Origin: Alisma plantago-aquatica
Taxonomy: Eukaryota; Streptophyta; Magnoliopsida; Alismatales; Alismataceae
DNA: 64,000 nt
Reading direction: 5' to 3'
Assembly: GCA_963693085.1 (NCBI GenBank)
Contig: OY856411.1
Coordinates: 116,242,767-116,306,766, forward strand
Position 1 is the first letter of the stretch. The number at the start of each line of letters is the position of its first letter. Below the pieces are notes generated by a model. It was not told the origin of the DNA. It was given only the letters and a program-made list of their open reading frames with translations, and did no database searches. The translations under genes were made by a program, and so were the position numbers. Below, in pieces: positions 12,602 to 24,223 of the stretch.

Positions 12602-14074
12602 TAAAAACTACTAGAGGAGGGGTGAATAGAGTTTTATAAATATTTTAATAATAATTTAAACTCAAACAACCACAATGAAAATATTGGACAAGGAGACACA
12701 AGGTTTAGAGTGGTTCCAACCTTAGAAAATACTAAGGAAGTCAGTCCACTACCCGGTTGCTTACCCAACTGGGATTTGAAAAGAAATTTATTTTATTACC
12801 TCGCAAGGACTTTACATAAAATACAATTTCTTTTCCTAAACCCTTCAAGCAGCCTTCACCTAGAAGTAATCACCCAACCTTGAAGCAGCCTTCCCTTAAA
12901 GTAGATGCACCAACCTTGAGGTAGCCTTCTTGAAGTAACTCTAAGATCACACTTGAAGTAGCCTTCCTCTCTAGAAGTAACCTCCCATTGCACCAGCCTT
13001 TTGAAGTAGCTTCCCGTGCGATAGCCTTCTTGAAGTAGCTTGAAGTCCCCTTCTCCACCTGAGAAGTCGCACCCTCTCCGGTCCGCAGCCTCCAACCTAG
13101 GAGTAGCAAGGAGAGTACAAATAATAATAGGGAACAAGAAAGAAAAAGGAAATTACAACTTATCCTTTGTAGCCCAAGGCTTGATTTGCCTAGATCAAGC
13201 GTATAGATCTCCTAACCAAATATGTGGACTAGTGTTTGCAGTGGATAGGAGATACTAGCCTATAGGACACAAAGTTTGAGCAATGAGAATAATAGCCACT
13301 GCGAGTGTTGCTTAATTTTCTCAAAATAGATTGCCAATAAAGTATAAGCTCAAGTATAACACAAGTGTGTAGAGAGTGTGTTCTAGTGTCCTAAGGCTTG
13401 TCCTATTTATAGGAATGGCCTATGGATGCTAAAGGACATTCTAGACAACTTCTAGGGGGTTCTAAGTGCTTAACTAGTCGTTAGGTATAAGTTAGGTGCA
13501 TTAATAACGACTAGTTTTCTTTTTCTGCAGTTTCTGTCAGAGACCGTCTCGGTCGACAATTGGTCGACCGAGAAACCTCTCGGTCGAAGGTTTGTCGACC
13601 GACAGGCTCTCTAAATCAAGTGATTTCCAACTGCCAACTTATTGTGTCTAACGGCTACTTTTGGTCAATCTCGGTCGAGAAGTTTGTCGACCAAGAGTGT
13701 CTCGGTCGAGGAGTGTGTTCGACCGAGATTGACTCTATTTCAATCTTTCAATTAAGGCACTAAGTATATGTGTGAGTGTGCATATGTGATCCTATTGGAA
13801 GGGGATGACTTGTCTAAGTAAGGTGTTTAGCTAGGGAAGATCTAACACTTGATTTACATGCAATCTAAGTACTTTTACATTATATATATGTACAAGTTTT
13901 TACAATAGTAATTACATTGCATGAAAATAAATATGTAAGCTCGTGGATTTTCCCTATTTGCTTTGTCATCCACCTTGTTCCTGCACACTCAAGTAGCTCG
14001 TTAGAACATTAAGAATGAAATGTTTGTCATCATTGAAACAAAGGGATTTATCATAATGTCCAATTTATCCAACA
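12602..14074 (-). repeat. Element F 3' LTR (left)
   Basis: Starts TAAAAACTAC (TGAAAACTAC in the right copy) and ends CCAACA. Within it, 12840-13060 is a degenerate run of CTTGAAGTAGCCTTC-like words. 13541-13735 carries inverted GGTCGA/TCGACC words, among them a perfect 11-bp-arm hairpin at 13547-13573. Frames at 12856-13258 and 13560-13763 recur in the right LTR and are LTR sequence, not genes. Confidence 0.92.
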
Positions 14075-14090
14075 ATCTCCCCCTTTTTGA
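14075..14090 (-). other. Element F polypurine tract
   Basis: The minus strand reads AAAAAGGGGGAGAT immediately before the LTR. This is the common SIRE-type PPT. Confidence 0.9.
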
Positions 14091-15885
14091 AGATGACAAA
14101 CATTTCCTAAATATGAAATAAGGAAATATAAAGCATGTGAGTTTCATACCTGAGGATTACCTTTTGTAGCCTTTCTTGTATTGCAAGTGAGTGCTGGCCA
14201 TCAAGATGAAATTCATTTATATTTTAGATTTTATATTTTAGATTATATATTCTTTCTCCCCCTTTGTCATTTCAAAAAGATATCCAATTTGAATATTTTA
14301 TTTTTCTTCTCCCCCTTAATTTTATATTATGCTCCCCCTTAAATAGATATCCTATTAAGAACATGGATTTTATATCATTTTTGTCTAGCCATAATTTATT
14401 TCTCAATCATTTGCAAAGGATGTTAAGCCTTGAAATGATATGAGTTTCTTTTAAGTTTATGGCTTATGTACATTGATTTCTCACCCATTTTACAAGGGAT
14501 GTTAAGCCCTAAAAATGATATGAGATTCCCTTAAGCTCATAATACATATTGATCTCTCATCCATTTTGTAAGAGTTGTTAAGCCCCAAAAAAAAATGAAA
14601 TGAGATTCCCTTAATCTCAAAATACATATTGATTTCTCATCCATTTTGCAAGGGATGTTAAGCCCCAAAAAAAATGAAATGAGAGTCCTTTAAGCTTAGA
14701 GTATATGAAGATGTCTCTACCCAAACGCAAGGGATGTTAAGCCCTAATTTGTTTAGAGATTTCCTTTAAGTACAAGGTATATTTTTTTTATGAAAATTCA
14801 TAGATTTCTTCATGAATTTCTTCATAGATTTGAGAATACTAAGGTCATGACTAGATTTAATGAAATTTCAATCAGATAAACAAATTTTCTTTAATGAGCT
14901 CCCCCTTAATCTTACAATTTAAAGCTTTTAAGGTCACAAATGATTTTAAATTTTGATTTTGACCTTTATCAAAAGTATATTAAGATTAAGTTTAATACAA
15001 TGATGTCCAAATAAGAATTTTGTCAAAGCTTATTTTAGGTCGCCCTTGACTATGACCGTAGCGCCCCTTGGCTAAATTTTATTCTGACCAAGAGGCAAAA
15101 TCTACAGATTTCACATGTGAAGTATAATTTTGCAGATAACTTAAAGAGATATCAATTTAAGGTACTAAAATTTATGACTGATGTCTTTTGATCTTTACTA
15201 TGATTAAGTCCTTTTTCTTTGATTTTTCAAGAAAAAACATATATCCCTAAAAGCATGAATATCTTAAGTTCTTGTAGATACCAATTGAGAAATTCCTCAA
15301 AGTTCTATTTCTAAGCAACGAATCACCAATAAATCATTTTCTTGTTGTGTATCATCAAGGAGTCATGCATACAATAATCATTTTCCATTTGTTCTATGTA
15401 GCATAGTATCATCTTTATGAGTTGAATGATAAAATAGTGGAAGCATGTCCATGATGTAATGATAGAACAATAAAAGCATGTAATGATAAAACAGAAATTT
15501 CCTTTAAACTAGGCATAATTTTAGTTTTTGACTTAATTCATTTTGAGAATCAACCAAATTAATCTCATATAAACTTTCAAGAATGATTTCCATGATGTAT
15601 ACAGTCATTAACCACAAATAGAGAACAATTTTGATTAATTTCAAAAGAATTTAACAATTTTACAATAGTCTGAAAAATAGTGACATGCTCGGTCGATAAT
15701 TGCTCGACCGACATTCACTCGGTCGACAACTTCTCGACCGACCAAGTTTGTGGAAAATGTTTAGAAATCTCAATCAATTTCAAATAAAAGAGGTTATGCA
15801 AATTAGAGCTCGATTATGTTGAGATAAGACATTATGATATCAAAAATCAGTTTAGGTCAAATCTCAACTAATTAATTTTAAGTTT
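14091..15885 (-). other. Element F 3' internal region, pol missing
   Basis: No protease, integrase, RT or RNase H motif can be read on either strand, although pol would be expected here. The stretch is AT-rich. It has three to four diverged copies of a block around AAGGGATGTTAAGCCC with ATGATATGAG (14410-14740), and GGTCGA/TCGACCGA words at 15688-15745 like those in the LTR. Confidence 0.6.
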
Positions 15886-17535
15886 CTAAGTTTTAGGAAT
15901 CCAAGCTATCTCATATTTCTTTTTCTTAAATGGGCATGAAAATGAATAATGTCCAAGACGCATGCAATAATGACAGCTGATAGAGTCAACTTCATTTCTA
16001 GGAATTGTGTTCCTAGGTACAAACATGATCTTAGTCTTGTATGCTTGGACTCTTTTGGTTTTAATTCTCCTTGGATCATATCCTAATCCTCTTCTTCCAT
16101 TATTACTAGAGGAAAGTTTTAAAATATTCTCAAGCTTGTCATTTCCTCTTAACTCATTTACATTTCTTTGTAACTTAGAAATATCTTTCTTTGCTTGATC
16201 TAAATCAGATATTAGAGCGTTTCTTTCTTTAACAACCTTATCATAATCTAAATGTGAACATAAAATAGGTTGTTTTTGAAGATCATTCACTTGATTTTGC
16301 AAGTTTAACTTTTCTAAGGAAAGAAGATTACAATTAGCTTCTACCGTTTTTAACTTAAGATCATAATCTTCATTTTCCTTTTTGAGATTTTCATTTTCAG
16401 ATAAAAGAGCAAGAAGTTTAGCATTTAAATCTTTATTTGATTTCTTAAGTTTCTTCTTGCACTCAATATATTTCTCATGAGTATCTTGAAGACTAGCAAT
16501 TAGGTCTTCTTTTGAAAGATCATAAAGGCTTACCTCTTATTTATCTTCATTTGTTGTAGCAATGAGGCATTCTACTTCTTCTTCTCCATCATCACTATCA
16601 TCACTTGAATCATCCCATGCAGCTCGATATGCTCTTTCTTTCTTTTTGTGAGATGATTTCTTCCCTTTCTTGAGTTTTGGACATTCACCTTTCATATGAC
16701 CTTTCTTGCCGCATTCAAAGCACCTAGAAGAAGAAACACTAGAAGTTTTATTAGTTTTAAAACTTTTATAATGCTTAACATTAACAATGAGAGTTTCTTC
16801 TTCACTATCATCTTCACTTGTGTCATGATTGTCTTTAGTTGATGCTTTGAATGCAATATACTTCTTTTTCCTATGTTGGCGTTCATGTTCTCTCCTTTCT
16901 TCCTCTTCTAGGTCTGCCTCATGAGCTTCTAAATTGTCGATGAGTTGCTCCATTTTGAGTCGAGTGAGGTCGTTTGCTTCTTCAATGGTTGTCACCTTCG
17001 GCTTGTATTTTGGAGGAAGTGATCGAAGAATTTTTGATACCTGGTCTTCCTCAAGGACATGTTTTCCTAGGGCACTTAAACCATTAACAATAGTAGAGAA
17101 TTTTGAAAACATTTCACTAATAGATTCATCAGGATCCATACGAAAATGTTCAAACTTTGTATTAAGCATGCTAATTTTGGAGTTTTTAACTTGGACTGTA
17201 CCCTCATAGGTTATGGACAGTCTATGCCAAATATCATAAGCTGTATCACAATTAGATATTCTATTAAATTCTCCTACCTAAATAGAACAATATAAAATAC
17301 TTACAGCTTTTGCATTCATTTGGGCCAGTCTTACCGTATTTGCATCCCGTTCCGCAAATTCTTTTTGAGGAAACACATATGTAGTAGACACCATTCTCCA
17401 TAAATCCTAGTTGATGCCTTGGAAGTAGAACTGCATCCTTCTCTTCCAATATTGGTAGTTTGTTCCATCGAACACTGGTGGTCTAGCAACGAATGTCCCT
17501 TCGAGATTGAGGTTGTTGAGTACTCCATCCCCCAT
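15886..17535 (-). pseudogene. Element F SIRE-type gag polyprotein, one frame with three stops
   Basis: From an ATG at 17533-17535 a single minus-strand frame of 550 codons runs to 15886. It is interrupted by TAG at codon 43 (17407-17409), TAG at codon 86 (17278-17280) and TAA at codon 333 (16537-16539). The N-terminus has the UBN2/SIRE start (ARPPVFDGTNYQYW). Next come the KILRSLPPKYKPKV block, a charged region, and a zinc knuckle CFECGKKGHMKGEC near residue 275. Beyond the third stop lies a long coiled coil (heptad-like K/E/L), then a second zinc knuckle CHYCMRLGHYSFSC near residue 530 and the ending EIAWIPKT. Gag packages element RNA in the particle. No frameshift was found, which suggests recent decay or stop suppression; decay is the simpler reading. 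Confidence 0.82.
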
Positions 17536-17567
17536 TTCTTCAAGACCTGGTTAGGGCTCCTTGAAGC

Positions 17568-17583
17568 CTGCTCTGATACCAAT
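17568..17583 (-). other. Element F primer-binding site
   Basis: The minus strand reads TTGGTATCAGAGCAGG next to the right LTR. Its first 12 bases after the initial T match the 3' end complement of plant initiator tRNA-Met. Confidence 0.92.
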
Positions 17584-19063
17584 TGAAAACTACTAGAGGG
17601 GGGTGAATAGAGTTTATAAAGATTTTAATAATAATTTAAACTCAAACAACCACAATGAAAATATTGGACAAGGAGACACAAGGTTTAGAGTGGTTCCAAC
17701 CTTAGAAATTACTAAGGAAGTCAGACCACTACCCGGTTGCTTGCCCAATCGGGATTTGAAAAGAAATTTATTTTATTACCTCGCTAGTACTTTACATAAA
17801 ATACAATTTCTTTTCCTAAACCCTTCAAGCAGCCTTCACCTAGAAGTAATCGCCCAACCTTGAAGCAGCCTTCCCTTGAAATAGATGCACCAACCTTGAG
17901 GTAGCCTTCTTGAAGTAACTCCAAGATCACACTTGAAGTAGCCTTTCTCTCTAGAAGTAACCTCCCGTTGCACCAGCCTTCTGAAGTAGCTTCCCGTGCG
18001 ATAGAATTCTTGAAGTAGCTTGAAGTCCCCTTCTCCACCTGAGAAGTCACACCCTCTCCGGTCCGCATCCTCCAACCTAGGAGTAGCAAGGAGAGTACAA
18101 ACAATAATAGGGAACAAGAAAGAAAGAGGAAATTACAACTTATCCTTTGTAGCCCAAGGCTTGATTTGCCTAGATCAAGCGTATAGAGCGTATAGATCTC
18201 CTAACCAAATATGTGGACTAGTGTTTGCAGTGGATAGGAGATACTAGCCTATAGGACACAAAGTTTGAGCAATGAGAATAATAGCCAATGCGAGTGTTGC
18301 TCAATTTTCTCAAAATAGATTTCCAATGAAGTATAAGCTCAAGTATAGCACAAGTGTGTAGAGAGTGTGTTCTAGTGTCCTAAGGCTTGTCCTATTTATA
18401 GGAATGGCCTATGGATGCTTAAGGACATTCTAGACAACTTCTAGGGGGTTCTAAGTGCTTAACTAGCCGTTTGGTATAAGTTAGGTGCATTAGTAACGGC
18501 TAGTTTGCTTTTTCTGCAGTTACTGTTAGAGACCGTCTCGGTCGACAATTGGTCGACCGAGAAACCTCTCGGTCGAAGGTTTGTCGACCGACAGGCTCTC
18601 TGAATCAAGTGATTTCCAACTGCCAACTTATTGTGTCTAACAGCTACTTTTGGTCAATCTCGGTCGAGAAGTTTGTCGACCGAGAGTGTCTCGGTCGAGG
18701 AGTGTGTTCGATCGAGATTGACTCTATTTCAATCTTTCAATTAAGGCACTAAGTATATGTGTGAGTGTGCATATGTGATCCTATTGGAAGGGGATGACTT
18801 TTCTAAGTAAGGTGTTTAGCTAGGGAAGATCTAACACTTGATTTACATGCAATCTAAGTACTTGTACATTATATATCTGTACAAGTTTTTACAATAGTAA
18901 TTACATTGCAAGAAAATAAATATGTAAGCTCGTGGATTTTCCCTAGTTGCTTTGTCATCCACCTTGTTCCTGCACACTCAAGTAGCTCGTTAGAACATTA
19001 AGAATGAAATGTTTGTCATCATCGAAACAAAGGGATTTATCATAATGTCCAATTTATCCAACA
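17584..19063 (-). repeat. Element F 5' LTR (right)
   Basis: TGAAAACTAC to CCAACA, 1480 bp, about 96% identical to the left LTR over the stretch compared. It has the same CTTGAAGTAGCC-rich stretch (17820-18040) and hairpin (18536-18562). A 7-bp local duplication (GAGCGTATA) near 18180-18195 distinguishes it from the left copy. The element promoter should be here, but no TATA box was assigned. Confidence 0.92.
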
Positions 19064-20736
19064 CCCATCACAGAACCCATAATGGCCAGATCAACCCACT
19101 ATAGATAACGTTCATAGGAGAGAACACAACCCACAAAACATGCAACGACTTGGTCAAGGCCTAACGGCCGACACAAAGCGAAGGAAAGGGTGGGGTGCTC
19201 GTCACAAGAACGAGGGGTGTCGCCCGTCACACAGACCTATCCACCAAGATCAAACCACAAAGGTGTCGTTCAAGGTGGCTAGCTCACCCCTGCATCATGC
19301 AATCTACTGGACCAAGACCTAACGGCCGTCAAAGAGACAAACCCCAACACCCCATCGATCAAGGCATAGCATCATAAGGAAAACACCCAATCAAGGTGTG
19401 TCAGGCATGTCATCTTAGTATGGTGTGACTCCCGTCACACAAGGTAGGTACTAGGTAGGTGATGCCCAACACAACACCCATCATGTGTCGTCCAAGACTC
19501 AAGATCAAGGGGTATCGTCCATCATAGTTATCACCACCTATCATCCAAAGTATCTAGGTCAAAGGGACTATCGGGCAACTCTTCCCCTACTCTAAAGACT
19601 ACCCAAAGGTACCACTCACAAGGTCATCTTCTTCCTCATCATAAGGTCACGTGAACCCTAGGAAGATGGCTCTCCTCAATCAACTAAGGAAGAGGGGTCT
19701 TGCACATCAAACATCACCAACGAGCTCACCCTTCTAGCCCATGGTGAGAGGGGAGTATTTCTCAAGCAACTAGATCACAAGCTCACCTCAATCGGTTAAG
19801 GGAAAGAGGGGTGTTGCTCATGACACTAGAAACTCAAACTCACTCCTCTAGACCAAGGGGAGAAAGGAGTATTGCTCCCTAAACCCTAGATCACAAGAAA
19901 CACTAGACCACATAGGTGATCAGCCAACAAGGATACTAAAGTAAAAAACTAAGCTACTATCATGCATATAAACAAGATCAAAGCAAGAGATAATCTAGCT
20001 AGGGTTAAAAGTTATGCAATGCGCCTTAAGCTCCAAGCTCCAAAGAAGAAGAAGAGCTCCAAGATTCAAGGGATGTCGACCACCACTTGCTCCTCCAAGG
20101 TGTGTCAGCCGACAAGCTTGCTCCTTCAAGGGTGTATCAACCACCACTCTCTTCTTTAAGGGAATATCGGCCACCACTATCAAGGTCGAGGGGTTGTGTC
20201 GTGCAACCAGGTGGAGAGTAACCAAAGGGACCTTAAGATAAGGAAAGAACAACCTATATAGAAGGAAAGGGAGGAGAAACCAAGTTTGGTCCAAGCAAGG
20301 TGTCACTTGTATAGGGACCCTTGTCCTAGTGCATGAGCCACCACTCTAGCAAGATCCATACACATGTCCAAGATATGCACCAAGTGTCCACTAAACAAGG
20401 TCAAAGCTAGGTCAAGCATCATGGGTGACACACCCACTTGCACCATGGGCGACACACACCTATCCTGGACGACACAAACACTCCTAGGTCGATACACTCT
20501 CCACGTGGCCAATACAAGGTTCAACCAAACCAAAGCAAGGCACCTCAAGGCCCAACAAGCTCAACTAGGCCCAAAAGAACTCAAACAACAAGCCCAAGCC
20601 TTCCTCTCAACCCTAGATTAAGAAAAGAGAGAGAGGAACACCTCACAAGGTGACAAACTTTCCAACAAAACCCTAGACTTGGAGGGTTAAGCAAAGAAAA
20701 TAGGGTAGACCCTAAACGAAGGTTAGGGTCCTTACA

Positions 20737-20752
20737 AGATAACCCCCTTTAA
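20737..20752 (-). other. Element E polypurine tract
   Basis: The minus strand reads CTTAAAGGGGGTTATCT directly before the left LTR, as in many chromovirus-type gypsy elements. Confidence 0.85.
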
Positions 20753-22206
20753 GGGATTTCGTCTCCGAAATCCAAAAAGAAAAGAGAGGGATACTTCATC
20801 CTCATCTCTTCCTCAAGCTCCCACGTGGCTTCCTGAACTTCATGATGATGCCAAAGAACCTTCATAAGAACCAGGTCCTTCCTCTTTAGCCTCTTGACCC
20901 TTCTGTCAAGGATCGCCACAGGACCTTCCTTGTAGGTCACATCTTCATCAAGTTCAACCTCAACTGGTTGTATCACTATTCCTGAATCCGGATGACTTTT
21001 CTTTAGCATACTGACATGGAACATTGGATGTAACATGTGCAACTCTAGAGGTAATGCTATCTAATAGGCTACCTTACCAACACGTGCTATAATTGGGTAA
21101 GGTCCCATATACCTGGGTGCTAAATTACCCTTCCGGCGAAACCTTAGCACACCTTTCCATGGCAAGACTTTGAGGTATACTTTGTCTCCTACCTGGAACT
21201 CCAAAGGTCGTCGGCGATTGTCTGCATAAGACTTCTGCCTATCCTGTGCCACTTTCAACTATTGTTGTATCACTTTGATCTTTTCTGTTGTCTGTTGCAC
21301 TAACTCAGGACTCAACAACTGATGATCACCAGACTCATACCAACACAAAGGAGATTTGCACTTCCTCCCATACAAAGCCTCATAAGGAGCCATGTCAATG
21401 CTCCGCTGATAACTGTTGTTGTAGGCAAACTCTATCAAACTAAGATGTACATCCCAGCTGCCTAGAAACTGCATAACACAAGCTCGAAGGAGATCTTCCA
21501 AAATCGGAATAGTCCTTTCAGACTGTCCATCTGTCTGAGGGTGGAAAGAGGTACTGAACATCAACTGCGTTCCCAACACTCTATGCGACTATTCCCAGAA
21601 ACGACTCATGAACTGAGGACCTCTGTCAGAAACTATCGTCACTGGAACACCATGCAAACGTACTATCTCATCTACATACACTCTAGCGAGCTTCTTGGCT
21701 GTATACATCGTCTTTACAGGTAGGAAGTGGGCAGACTTTGTCAATCTCTCCACTATCACCCAAATGGAATCATGATTTCTAGTTGTCTTGGGTAGACCAA
21801 CTACGAAATCCATGGTTATATGATCCCATTTCCACTACGGTATTGGAAAAGGTTGCAACGTACCTGCCAGCTTCTAATGTTCACCCTTCACTTGCTAACA
21901 AACCGCTCATTTTGCCACAAACTCAGCTACATCCTTCTCCAGGTCAGGCCACCAATACAAGTCCTTCAGACTATGGTACATCTTGGTTACACATTGATGC
22001 ATATCATACATCGATGTGTGTTCTTCCTCGAGCACTAACTTTCTCAGCTCATCAACATCAGGAACCACCATCCTATCATGATAGCAGACTAGCCCATCCT
22101 CAGACTCATGAAACCCATCACGTTTTTCACTGCCAAACTCTGATCTCATCAACTGTATTGCATCATCTGTCTGATGTGCATCTCTTATTCGTCTGGAAAA
22201 GTTCAC
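20749..22206 (-). pseudogene. Element E integrase with chromodomain-like C-terminus
   Basis: One minus-strand frame of 486 codons holds the whole remnant without a frameshift, broken only by stop codons. N-terminal part (22206-21907): zinc-binding H-H-C-C region, with one cysteine codon now TGA (reads FVAK-stop-AVC). Core (21813-21259): MDFVVGLPKT start, DRGPQF, then FHPQTDGQSERTI and the ALYGRKCKSPL block, all standard for gypsy integrase. C-terminal part (21258-21061): GDKVYLKV and the GPY module. End (21042-20749): VFHVSMLKK, then a chromodomain-like VLWHHHEVQEATWELEEEM. The enzyme would insert element cDNA; the chromodomain would guide it to chromatin marks. The stops make it inactive. 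Confidence 0.85.
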
Positions 22207-22213
22207 TTAGCTA

Positions 22214-22535
22214 AACTCTATTTAATTTGGAATGATCACTTAGCTTTTCCTCTATATTGGGAATGTTCACACAGCTCTTTCTATTTAATTGGGAATGTTC
22301 ACACAGCTCTTTCCATGTAGGAATGATCACACTGCTTTTCCTATTTAATTGGGAATGTTCACACAGCTCTTCCTATTTAGGAATGATTACACAACTTTTC
22401 CTATTTAATTGGGAATGTTCACATAGCTCTTCCTATTTAGGAATGATCACACAACTTTTCCTATTTAATTGGGAATGTTCACACAGCTCTTCCCATTTAG
22501 GAATGATCACACAACTTTTCCTATTTAATTGGGTT
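22214..22535. repeat. 60-bp tandem repeat in place of RT in element E
   Basis: About five copies of a 60-bp unit made of two related halves of about 30 bp (GGGAATGTTCACACAGCTCT and GGAATGATCACACAACTTTT, each followed by a CCTATTTA word). Because 60 is divisible by three, the plus strand stays open and gives a 20-residue repeat (22257-22598). No protein of this kind is known to me, and no function is claimed. Confidence 0.85.
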
Positions 22536-23014
22536 ATACTCTTTAGATTGTTTCATAACAACTACTTGATCAGAGTAATAAAAAAGACAACAATCTAAGA
22601 GTTTCATACTTTCCTTATCTTCAATAATCATATACACGTCCAGGGTATACAAGTATTGAGATTAGGTAGTATGTACTTTATTTACTATCATTTTCCTCAC
22701 TTCTCATCACATTATACACACATGATTTTTCATTTCTAAATTTTTCTTTAGATATTTCTCCAATATCTCATCTTTTATTACACAGATAAGAGAGATTATA
22801 AAGCATTTTAAGGAGCACGGAGAAAAATGTAAGTTCTCTTCTTCCTTGTGTCCTTATAGGATTGGTTAAAGGAAGTTCAAAAACATCTACTTTCTTATTT
22901 TTAACACATAGAATCAGAAAATGAAATATCAGAATGAATCTATTTTATCTGACCTGTCTGGGATGTTTGTCCACATCCTCTATTGTTACTAGAAAACTAC
23001 CTCCTTTGTAAGCC
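22536..23014. other. Element E spacer, nothing recognised
   Basis: AT-rich stretch between the tandem repeat and gag, in the place where protease, RT and RNase H should be. No pol motif was found on either strand. Confidence 0.5.
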
Positions 23015-23900
23015 TTACTGACTCTGCCCCTGGGGTTGAGTCATCATCAAATTCCCATCTGGACAATCCTTTACTAGATGTCCCAGTTGTTTACATTGAT
23101 AATAGATCTTAGGTGCAAAATAGGGTCTGTGTGATCCAGCTACTGATGTTGATGCTATGTCAAGGGCTCCACTTGGAACATTATTACGATCCCTTCCACT
23201 ACATGACGTCCCTTGCGTCTGGGAATGGAATCTTGATGATGTTGGCGATATAGAAAATCCCAGCTTCTTAGAACTTCCAGACCTTTGTCCTGGAGACTGA
23301 GCAGGTCTTTGGTGGGACATGGATTCTCTTTTCTCCCTTACTGACCTCTCAATCCTTCAAACAGATTCCACAAATGTAGCGAACCAGTCCCGGTTTTTCA
23401 ACGCAGATACATGTGTTGTCAACTCAGCACTCAGACCTTTATTAAAGCGTCTGATCTGCTCCTCATCTGTTGTTTCCATATGAGGACAAAACCTCAACAG
23501 ATCCTTGAACTTGGCTTCATACTCGGTGATGTTCATCATTCCTAGTCGCAACCTCTCAAACTGACGGATATTCTCATACAGATATGTCTTTGGAAAGTAT
23601 CGACTGACGAACTCGCGTCGGAACACTTCCCAACAGATCACCTCACCATGCCGCTTTTCTTCCTCGATGGTCCACCAGTGACCGAAACTAACCTTCATAA
23701 GGTAGACAACATGCTTTACTTTGTCTTCTTCAGGGATGTTGAGGATCTGGAAAACCTTCTCAAGACTTTTAGCCACAGATTTGCATCTGCTGGGTCATCT
23801 GTTCCAGCATAATCTGAAGCTCCGACTCGGCGAATCCGCTCGAACGTCTTCCCAATACCTGATGCTTCTCCATGGGGAACCTGTGCTCACATAGGAGGCA
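23015..23900 (-). pseudogene. Element E gag remnant
   Basis: The frame from 23776 to 23015 is single, with one TGA near 23354-23356 between the capsid part and the nucleocapsid part. The capsid part shows the retrotransposon gag family pattern (GHWWTIEEEK, FRREFVSRYFPKTY, FERLRLGMMNITEYEAKF, RFNKGLSAEL). The nucleocapsid part ends with YYQCKQLGHLVKDC, a zinc knuckle in which the first cysteine of CX2CX4HX4C is tyrosine. Upstream of 23776 the DDPADANLWLK block continues in another frame, so one frameshift lies close to 23776. Gag would form the particle. The gene is broken by the shift, the stop and the loss of a zinc ligand. Confidence 0.82.
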
Positions 23901-24202
23901 CTGGTAATTGCTAAACCATGAGATTCATCGTAGCCATCATTTACCCCATAAGCTGTTGGTAAGTAGGATGTTCAAGAATGGTTGGATTATGTTGCGGGAC
24001 CTTAGGCACCCGATCTTCATGTGCCTGTCCTGCTGCTCCATCAACTGATGCAGCATCACTATACTCAGGAGCATGTTCTTCATGGTTTCCATACATCTTG
24101 GCTTCTCTTCCACTGACGGCAGAAGATGAGTATGAGAAAATCTGGAAAACTCATAAGAACAGACTCAACCTAGTCCTAAATCCCTGTAGACTCAGCAAAC
24201 CT

Positions 24203-24220
24203 AGAGCTTTTATACCAAAC
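24203..24220 (-). other. Element E primer-binding site
   Basis: The minus strand reads TTTGGTATAAAAGCTCTAG beside the right LTR. It is a decayed form of TGGTATCAGAGC, complementary to initiator tRNA-Met. Confidence 0.75.
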
Positions 24221-24223
24221 TTG

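Larger units (their letters stand above)
12602..19063 (-). mobile_element. Element F: gag-only SIRE/Maximus-type Ty1/copia retrotransposon
   Basis: A 6462-bp element with LTRs of 1473 and 1480 bp, TSD CCCAT, a perfect TGGTATCAGAGC primer-binding site and an AAAAAGGGGGAGAT polypurine tract. The internal 3.5 kb encodes one gag-type protein on the minus strand. No protease, integrase, RT or RNase H follows it. LTRs differ by about 4% over the first 480 bases by eye, so it is the youngest layer of the nest. It looks like a non-autonomous derivative of a SIRE element. Confidence 0.9.
12597..19068. other. Target-site duplication of element F (CCCAT)
   Basis: CCCAT at 12597-12601 and 19064-19068. 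The uninterrupted equivalent in the right LTR of E (near 25880-25900) has a single CCCAT in GAAACGCCCATCACAG. Confidence 0.92.
10922..20736 (-). repeat. Element E 3' LTR (left), interrupted by element F
   Basis: Consists of 10922-12601 and 19064-20736, joined across F; together about 3.35 kb. It aligns with the right LTR (24224-26778) from TGTAGCAACACATCCCAC to GGGTCCTTACA. The left copy holds about 870 bp (around 19316-20185) missing from the right copy. The right copy holds about 95 bp (around 26636-26735) missing here. Short frames at 19140-20653 lie within this LTR and are not genes. Confidence 0.88.

Noticed and set aside
12856..13258. Pair of frames repeated at 17784-18247 that might suggest a duplicated gene
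   Set aside because: They are the same position in the two LTRs of element F and arise from the CTTGAAGTAGCC-like repeats.
19140..20653. Cluster of frames with basic and proline-rich translations
   Set aside because: The region is LTR of element E: the right LTR aligns with it, frames are not conserved, and no domain is visible.
22214..22535. Regularly spaced repeat that could look like a CRISPR array
   Set aside because: The units are contiguous 60-bp tandem copies with no unique spacers, in a plant retrotransposon.
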